Positions 57,160-64,000 of a stretch of 64,000 nucleotides of DNA are shown one piece after another (positions within the stretch are counted from its first letter, which is position 1; every line of letters starts with the position of its first letter). This stretch comes from Siphonodentalium dalli (Eukaryota > Mollusca > Scaphopoda > Gadilida > Siphonodentaliidae). Location: positions 6,768,734 to 6,832,733 of the forward strand of contig CP136061.1 of NCBI GenBank assembly GCA_032622095.1. Direction: 5' to 3'. The notes under the pieces are model-generated. The model worked only from the letters and a program-made list of their open reading frames with translations. It ran no database searches and had not been told where the DNA came from. The position numbers and the translations under genes were made by a program.

Positions 57160-57372
57160 CAGTAATGCTCTAATTAATCGACTCCTTAACCACAGCAGAA
57201 TTATGGGTAACTTTTCAGGATTTAGTCGGAAATATGGCTTGTTGCCATTCATCGGAAAGCTCTCGGGGAGAGCTTTCCGATGAAAGGCAACAAGCCATAT
57301 TTCCGACTAAATCCTGAAAAGTTACCCATAATTCTGCTGTGGTTAAGGGGTCGATTACTTAGGGCATTACTG
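57160..57372. mobile_element. Foldback element F, near-complete
   Basis: CAGTAATGCTCTAATTAATC to gggcattactg, TA on both sides. Arms are ~100 bp with a small centre, so this is the best copy for defining the family. Confidence 0.85.
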
Positions 57373-57509
57373 TATGAGAGTGATCAGAGTGCTGCATGCC
57401 AAGACATTACACATTCCAATTCACTGGGTGTCATCTACTCAATAAATCTCGGAATGCACTTCTTCTCTTCTGTTAGTTCCGGATAAAGGGCAAGTCTGAT
57501 TACAGCGGG

Positions 57510-57945
57510 TCTCATATGCAGAATGAGGTCCCCACAGGGTGAATTTAGTGACTATCCCGCATAGTGGGCAAGTATCACTAAATTCACCCTCTGGGGACCT
57601 CATTCTGATTAGGCCTCATCTTCTCTGGAAAGTTTCTTTATTATCAAATTTCTATAGAAATTTCTTCACATTGATTCTATTTCTATTTTAGTTTAGTTTC
57701 TCTATATCCCCAAATTGGCAGACGACACATTGCATAATCGAGGTTCCCAATGGGTGTACATCACAATATTCACCAATTGGGAACTTCAATCTCAGTCTAT
57801 GTCTCCATAGAAGATGGAAGTCTAATCAGAATGAGGTCCCCATAGGGTGAATTTAGTGATGCTAGCCTGATATGCAAGATAGCGTGACTAAATTCACCCT
57901 CTGGGGACCTCATTCTGCAAATGACAGACACACTAAACTCAGGCC
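57510..57945. mobile_element. Family H element, outer ends diverged
   Basis: Two hairpins flank the core (tttctttattatcaaattt, ccaaattggcagacgacaca). The right end reads gacagacacactaaactcag. Confidence 0.78.
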
Positions 57946-58659
57946 TGTTGGTACATAATCCAGTTCATGCCTCGGAGGATTCCTCAAATGACTTAGTCGT
58001 TGTCCGTTAATAAATAACTGGATTTACTGTTGTATCATCATTGTTTTCATTGGCTATTGGCAATGCGTCACTCGGATCTATAAAGTGGGTAGAAAGATTG
58101 GGGAATGCAGTCATTATTAGCCTGTGGAATGCTAATAAAACGCTAGGAATGTGTGAAATTTTATTCTCCTTGTATTTATCTCCATATATCCGTGCACATA
58201 TTAGAATTATGTTGTGGAATGTAGTCATTATTAGCATATGGAATGTTAATAAAATGCTAGATTTTGTCTGTCTGTCCATCAGCTAGTTTGTCACTCCATT
58301 CAGATATATCATGGGTTATTAGATCTCAGTGAAATTTGACATAGGTTTCCCCTGTAACCTGCACTGTCAAAAGAATGTCAATGTGGAACAAAATACAAAT
58401 TTCACATTTTATTTAGAGTTATCCCTCTTTGTTCATCTGGAAATGTTTGTTTCTGTCCATCCATCCATGATAATAGCTATAATATGGGTTATCACATCTC
58501 AATGAAATCTGGTGATCAGCCTTCATGCAGTTCCCATTCTAGAGTTATCCTTCTTTGCTTATCTGTAGTGACCTGTAGTCATCATTAGCTTGTGGAATGC
58601 TAATAAAACACTAAGAATGTGTGAATTGTTTTTATTCTCCGATCTATTGCCAGGCCTGG

Positions 58660-59095
58660 GAATATGTTGCTGGACATTTGTAGCATGAGGTCCCCAGAAG
58701 GTGAATTTAGTGACGGTTCCTTGCACAGCGGGCTTGAGGTCCCCAGAACGTGAATTTAGTGACGGTTCCTTGCACAGCGGGCTTGAGGTCACCAGAACGT
58801 GAATTTAGTGACGGTTCCTTGCACAGCGGGCTTGTATTACTAAATTCATCCTCTATGGACCACATTCTATGTGGCATCATCTGCTGTGGGTAGACTCAGA
58901 TTTAGGATCCCAGATTTAATAGATAATAAATATACATTGTACTTTTTCAAATGTACTTTCCAAAGATGATGCCTTAGCTGAATGAGGTCCCCAGAGGGTG
59001 AACTTAGCTGAATGAGGTCCCCAGAGGGTGAACTTAGTGGTGCTCTGGGGACCTCATTCTGAAAAATGTCCGGCACCATATTCTCAGGTCTATCC
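58660..59095. repeat. Degraded family H with three tandem 49-bp arm units
   Basis: gaggtccccagaacgtgaat, followed by ttagtgacggttccttgcac, repeats three times. A second broken arm pair follows at 58975-59085. Confidence 0.75.
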
Positions 59096-59149
59096 ACATC
59101 TTATAAACAATCTTGTACCAAATACTTTAAAGGTCCACTTAATTTTCAA

Positions 59150-59880
59150 ATCACCAGATTACATCACATTATATACAACATGTCACCAGATTACATTACA
59201 ATTTACATGTATACACAACATATTCTATATTATACACCAGATTACATCACATGTATATACAACATATCACCAGATTACATTACATGTATATACAACATAT
59301 CACCAGATTACATTACATGTATATACAACATATTCTATATTATACACCAGATTACATCACATGTATATACAACATGTCACCAGATTACATTACAATTTAT
59401 ATGTATACACAACATATTCTATATTATACACCAGATTACATCACATGTATATACAACATATCACCAGATTACATTACATGTATACACAACATACACACCA
59501 GATTACATTACATGTATACACAACATATTCTATATTATACACCAGATTACATTACATGTATGCACAACATATACACCAGATTACATTACATGTATACACA
59601 ACATATACACCAGATTACATTACATGTATACACAACATATTCTATATTATACACCAGATTACATTACATGTATATACAACATATTCTATATTATACACCA
59701 GATTACATTACATGTATACACAACATATTCTATATTATACACCAGATTACATTACATGTATACACAACATATTCTATAATATACACCAGATTACATTACA
59801 TGTATGCACAACATATTCTATATTATACACCAGATTACATTACATGTATACACAAGATATTCTATATTATACACCATTTG
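59150..59880 (+). repeat. Minisatellite with all three forward frames open
   Basis: Units combine caccagattacattacatg, tatacacaacata and ttctatattatacac. No stop occurs in any forward frame for several hundred bases, giving ORFs of up to 390 codons that are repeat artefacts. Confidence 0.88.
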
Positions 59881-60048
59881 ATAGAGGAAGCTCCAAAACA
59901 TTTTATTGTCAACTCATCTGGTCGAATAAAGTGGGAACATGTTTTTGTCGAGGTACCGAGGTGCGTTCTATGCTTAATTTTGACCAGGACTGTAAGATAA
60001 TTCTTCTCAATGGAAGGGGAATAACTCTATCTCTTAGTTTGAATTCTG

Positions 60049-61281
60049 AATTCTGGGGGAACTCTTGGAATGAATCTGAGAATCTCTACCACTTAGTGGA
60101 CACTCCTAGGCCACAGCTTTTACATATTATGGTGGAATATATATATTATTGGTTCTGCTTCCAAATGGTATATAATATGGAATATATAATATTATCTTGA
60201 TTCTAATTTGGCATTCGAAAATTAAAAAAATTTCACATTTTATTTCGAGTTATCCTTCTTTGTTAATCTGAACATTTAAATTTTCTGTCACATCTCAATG
60301 AACTTCAGCATGAAGATCGTCATCATCAGTATTTCCCATTCTAGAGTTATCCTTCTTTGCTTATTTGCAGTGGAATATAGTCATTATTAGTGTATGGAAT
60401 GTTAATAAAACACTAAGAATGTGTGAAATTCCCCCTCATCTATCTCCTTATAATACTGTATACACCCATCAGTAAGCCCAGGGGGGGGGTCTTACAATTT
60501 TTTTTTCAAAAGGAAAATATTACTGGGACTGCGCTTACCTTCGAGGACCGCACTTAAGGGCTTAAGCCCTTAAACATTTTTGTTTTTTCCATATTAACTG
60601 TTGTTTGGGGTCTACGGTATAAATCATTCTAACACAACTTTCTAAAAACCACAGAATTCGGACAAATTCTGGGGGAACTCTTGGAATGAATCTGTGAATC
60701 TCTACCACTTAGTGGACACTCCTAGGCCACAGCTTTTAATATTCTGGTGGAATATATATATTATTGGTTCTGCTTCCAAATGGTATATAATATGGAATAT
60801 ATAATATTATCTTGATTCTAATTTGGCATTCGAAAATTAACAAAATTTCACATTTTATTTCGAGTTATCCTTCTTTGTTAATCTGAACATTTAAATTTTC
60901 TGTCACATCTCAATGAACTTCAGTATGAAGATCGTCATCATCAGTATTTCCCATTCTAGAGTTATCCTTCTTTGCTTATTTGCAGTGGAATATAGTCATT
61001 ATTAGTGTATGGAATGTTAATAAAACACTAAGAATGTGTGAAATTCCCCCTCATCTATCTCCTTATAATACTGTATACACCCATCAGTAAGCCCAGGGGG
61101 GGGTCTTACAATTTTTTTTTCAAAAGGAAAATATTACTGGGACTGCGCTTACCTTCGAGGACCGCACTTAAGGGCTTAAGCCCTTAAACATTTTTGTTTT
61201 TTCCATATTAACTGTTGTTTGGGGTCTACGGTATAAATCATTCTAACACAACTTTCTAAAAACCACAGAATTTGGACAAAA
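60049..61281. repeat. ~616-bp tandem duplication
   Basis: The segment from aattctgggggaactcttgg to ctttctaaaaaccacagaatt occurs twice, nearly identical, at about 60049-60663 and 60664-61281. Each copy holds the palindrome ttaagggcttaagcccttaa. Confidence 0.88.
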
Positions 61282-61799
61282 TAGGACAAGGATTGAGGGC
61301 TTAAGCTCATTAACCCTGGACCTTCATACTAATATATATGCAAATAAATTTTATTTTTCTCCAGTACTGAAGAGTTTACATAACACATAGACGTGTACAC
61401 ATCAAATTACTAATAACAGATTTTACAGATATAACATGTTGTATATGTGGTATGCTAATATCAATATTCAACGTAGCCCTGAAACCTCTTTCGTTGGTGC
61501 ACTTTTTGATGCCTCGTTTAAGCTTGTTAATATGACCGGACCTCAGCTCATAAACCACTGTCCACTTAAACACCCTTTCGTTTGTCTAGCTGTTCGCTCA
61601 TTTATCTCAACCATTGTTATCGGATATCGATGAAATTTGTTATGCTGATTTGGCATCAGGAGGGCTTTCATTGACGTTGTTCACATTTTCCAATCAAAAG
61701 TTATCCCTCTTTGTTTATCGGAAAATGGTGGATTTCCGTCCATCGTTCATTAGAATTGTCCAGTAATATTTTCCTTTTGAAAATATTTTTTAAGACCAA

Positions 61800-64000
61800 A
61801 CGTGTTATCCTACTCACAAGATGTTATCCTACTCTCAAGATGTTATCCTACTCTCAAGATGTTATCCTACTCTCAAGATGTTATCCTACTCTCAAGATGT
61901 TATCCTACTCTCCAGATGTTATCCTACTCTCAAGATGTTATCCTACTCTCAAGATGTTATCCTACTCACAAGATGTTATCCTACTCTCAAGATGTTATCC
62001 CACTCTCAAGATGTTATCCCACTCTCAAGATGTTATCCCACTCTCAAGATGTTATCCTACTCTCATGATGCTATCCTACTCTCAAGATGTTATCCTACTC
62101 CCATGATGTTATCCTACTCTCATGATGTTATCCTATACTCTCAGGATGTTATCCTATACTCTCATGATGTTATCCTATAATCTCAGGATGTTATCCTACT
62201 CCCATGATGTTATCCTACTCTCATGATGTTATCCTATACTCTCAGGATGTTATCCTACTCCCATGATGTTATCCTACTCTCATGATGTTATCCTATACTC
62301 TCAGGATGTTATCCTACTCTCATGATGTTATCCTATACTCCCAGGATGTTATCCTACTCCCATGATGTTATCCTACTCTCATGATGTTATCCTATACTCT
62401 CAGGATGTTATCCTACTCCCATGATGTTATCCTACTCTCATGATGTTATCCTATACTCTCAGGATGTTATCCTACTCTCATGATGTTATCCTACTCTCAT
62501 GATGTTATCCTATACTCTCAGGATGTTATCCTACTCTCATGATGTTATCCTATACTCTCAGGATGTTATCCTACTCTCATGATGTTATCCTACTCTCATG
62601 ATGTTATCCTATACTCTCAGGATGTTATCCTACTCGCATGATGTTATCCTATACTCTCAAGATGTTATCCTACTCTCATGATGTTATCCTATACTCTCAG
62701 GATGTTATCCTACTCTCATGATGTTATCCTATACTCTCAGGATGTTATCCTACTCTCATGATGTTATCCTATACTCTCAGGATGTTATCCTACTCTCATG
62801 ATGTTATCCTATACTCTCAGGATGTTATCCTACTCTCATGATGTTATCCTATACTCTCAAGATGTTATCCTACTCATGATGTTATCCTATACTCTCAGGA
62901 TGTTATCCTACTCTCAAGATGTTATCCTACTCTCATGATGTTATCCTATACTCTCAGGATGTTATCCTACTCTCATGATGTTATCCTATACTCTCAAGAT
63001 GTTATCCTACTCTCATGATGTTATCCTATACTCTCAAGATGTTATCCTACTCTCATGATGTTATCCTATACTCTCAGGATGTTATCCTACTCTCAGGATG
63101 TTATCCTACTCTCATGATGTTATCCTATACTCTCAGGATGTTATCCTACTCTCATGATGTTATCCTATACTCTCAGGATGTTATCCTATACTCTCAGGAT
63201 GTTATCCTACTCTCATGATGTTATCCTATACTCTCAGGATGTTATCCTACTCTCATGATGTTATCCTATACTCTCAGGATGTTATCCTACTCTCAAGATG
63301 TTATCCTACTCTCATGATGTTATCCTATACTCTCAGGATGTTATCCTACTCTCAAGATGTTATCCTATACTCTCAAGATGTTATCCTACTCTCATGATGT
63401 TATCCTATACTCTCAAGATGTTATCCTACTCTCATGATGTTATCCTATACTCTCAATATGTTATCATACTCTCATGATGTTATCCTATACTCTCAAGATG
63501 TTATCCTACTCTCATGATGTTATCCTATACTCAGGATGTTATCCTACTCTCAGGATGTTATCCTATACTCTCATGATGTTATCCTATACTCTCAGGATGT
63601 TATCCTACTCTCATGATGTTATCCTATACTCTCAAGATGTTATCCTATACTCTCAGGATGTTATCCTACTCTCATGATGTTATCCTATACTCTCAGGATG
63701 TTATCCTACTCTCATGATATCCTATACTCTCAAGATGTTATCCTACTCTCATGATGTTATCCTATACTCTCATGATGTTATCCTACTCTCAGGATGTTAT
63801 CCTATACTCTCATGATGTTATCCTACTCTCATGATGTTATCCTATACTCTCAGGATGTTATCCTACTCTCATGATGTTATCCTATACTCTCAAGATGTTA
63901 TCCTACTCTCATGATGTTATCCTATACTCTCAAGATGTTATCCTACTCTCATGATGTTATCCTATACTCTCAGGATGTTATCCTACTCTCAAGATGTTAT
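61800..64000 (+). repeat. 19/21-bp minisatellite running off the right edge
   Basis: gatgttatcctactctcaa (19 bp) alone fills the first ~300 bp. After that, 19-bp and 21-bp (atcctatactctcaggatgtt) units alternate as ~40-bp dimers. More than 100 units are visible. Frames are open but meaningless. Confidence 0.93.

Noticed and set aside
57074-57486. ORFs containing MGNFSGFSRKYGLLPFIGKLS
   Set aside because: Translation of foldback element F. The same peptide recurs at every F copy.
59028-60200. 390-codon ORF, the longest in the window
   Set aside because: Low-complexity read-through of the caccagattacattacatg minisatellite. No domain, and the other two frames are open too.
61711-62180. ORFs repeating MLSYSQDVILLSRCYPTLK
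   Set aside because: A 19-bp tandem repeat read in successive frames, not a repeat protein.
40561-64000. Downstream VGLL4 exons with Tondu motifs
   Set aside because: I looked for a VxxHFxxxLG-type coding stretch and saw none. The region is repeats.

Overview
This is a eukaryotic nuclear window. It holds small phase-matched exons in very large introns, with transposable elements and minisatellites filling nearly everything else. No prokaryotic gene layout, rRNA, tRNA or CRISPR array was seen. The two recognisable genes are animal genes. The degenerate tandem repeats ending in gacggacgg-type tails and the many MITEs suggest a mollusc, probably a bivalve. That taxon call is inference.

Genes. 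Transketolase (TKT) lies on the minus strand from its start codon at 30479 to beyond the left edge. Five coding exons are visible: 30373-30479, 8774-8891, 6250-6363, 3310-3407 and 1-120. They join in one continuous frame with canonical GT/AG sites. Intron 1 is about 21.5 kb. About 10 kb upstream and pointing the other way, 40485-40560 (+) is the probable first coding exon of VGLL4, the TEAD-binding Hippo co-repressor. The rest of 40561-64000 would be its first intron and contains no exon I can recognise. Inside TKT intron 1, on the plus strand, are a broken P2X7-type C-terminal domain (24897-25480) and a 5'-truncated LINE end (23368-23825).

Most unusual feature. Copies of TKT splice junctions are scattered through the neighbouring TKT introns. 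The acceptor and first bases of exon 5 are amplified into 28 tandem 40-bp units (101-1220). The acceptor and first ~55 bases of exon 3 recur about five times (6390-6880). The exon 2 donor is duplicated 56 bp into intron 2, and the exon 4 3' end is duplicated near 2880-2939. In the two acceptor arrays, most decoy sites lead at once to an in-frame stop codon.

Mobile DNA. Several families can be delimited by target-site duplications (TSDs). P1 and P2 are TTAA-flanked piggyBac-like MITEs carrying ~70-bp near-perfect palindromes. P3 is a small TTAACCC element, twice amplified in tandem. F is a TA-flanked foldback element whose insertion in the P2X7-like pseudogene can be removed exactly. H is a double-hairpin element with 8-bp TSDs. 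There are also several hAT-like elements, some nested (3554-5931) and one splitting a minisatellite (54034-55576).

Tandem arrays. The larger ones are at 101-1241 (40 bp), 19269-20275 (~108 bp), 25656-26275 (~156 bp dimers), 35643-36442 (55 bp), 36803-38925 (59-60 bp with higher-order structure), 53455-54033 (~47 bp), 59150-59880 and 61800-64000 (19/21 bp, running off the window). Nearly all long ORFs in the window are read-through of these repeats and are not genes.
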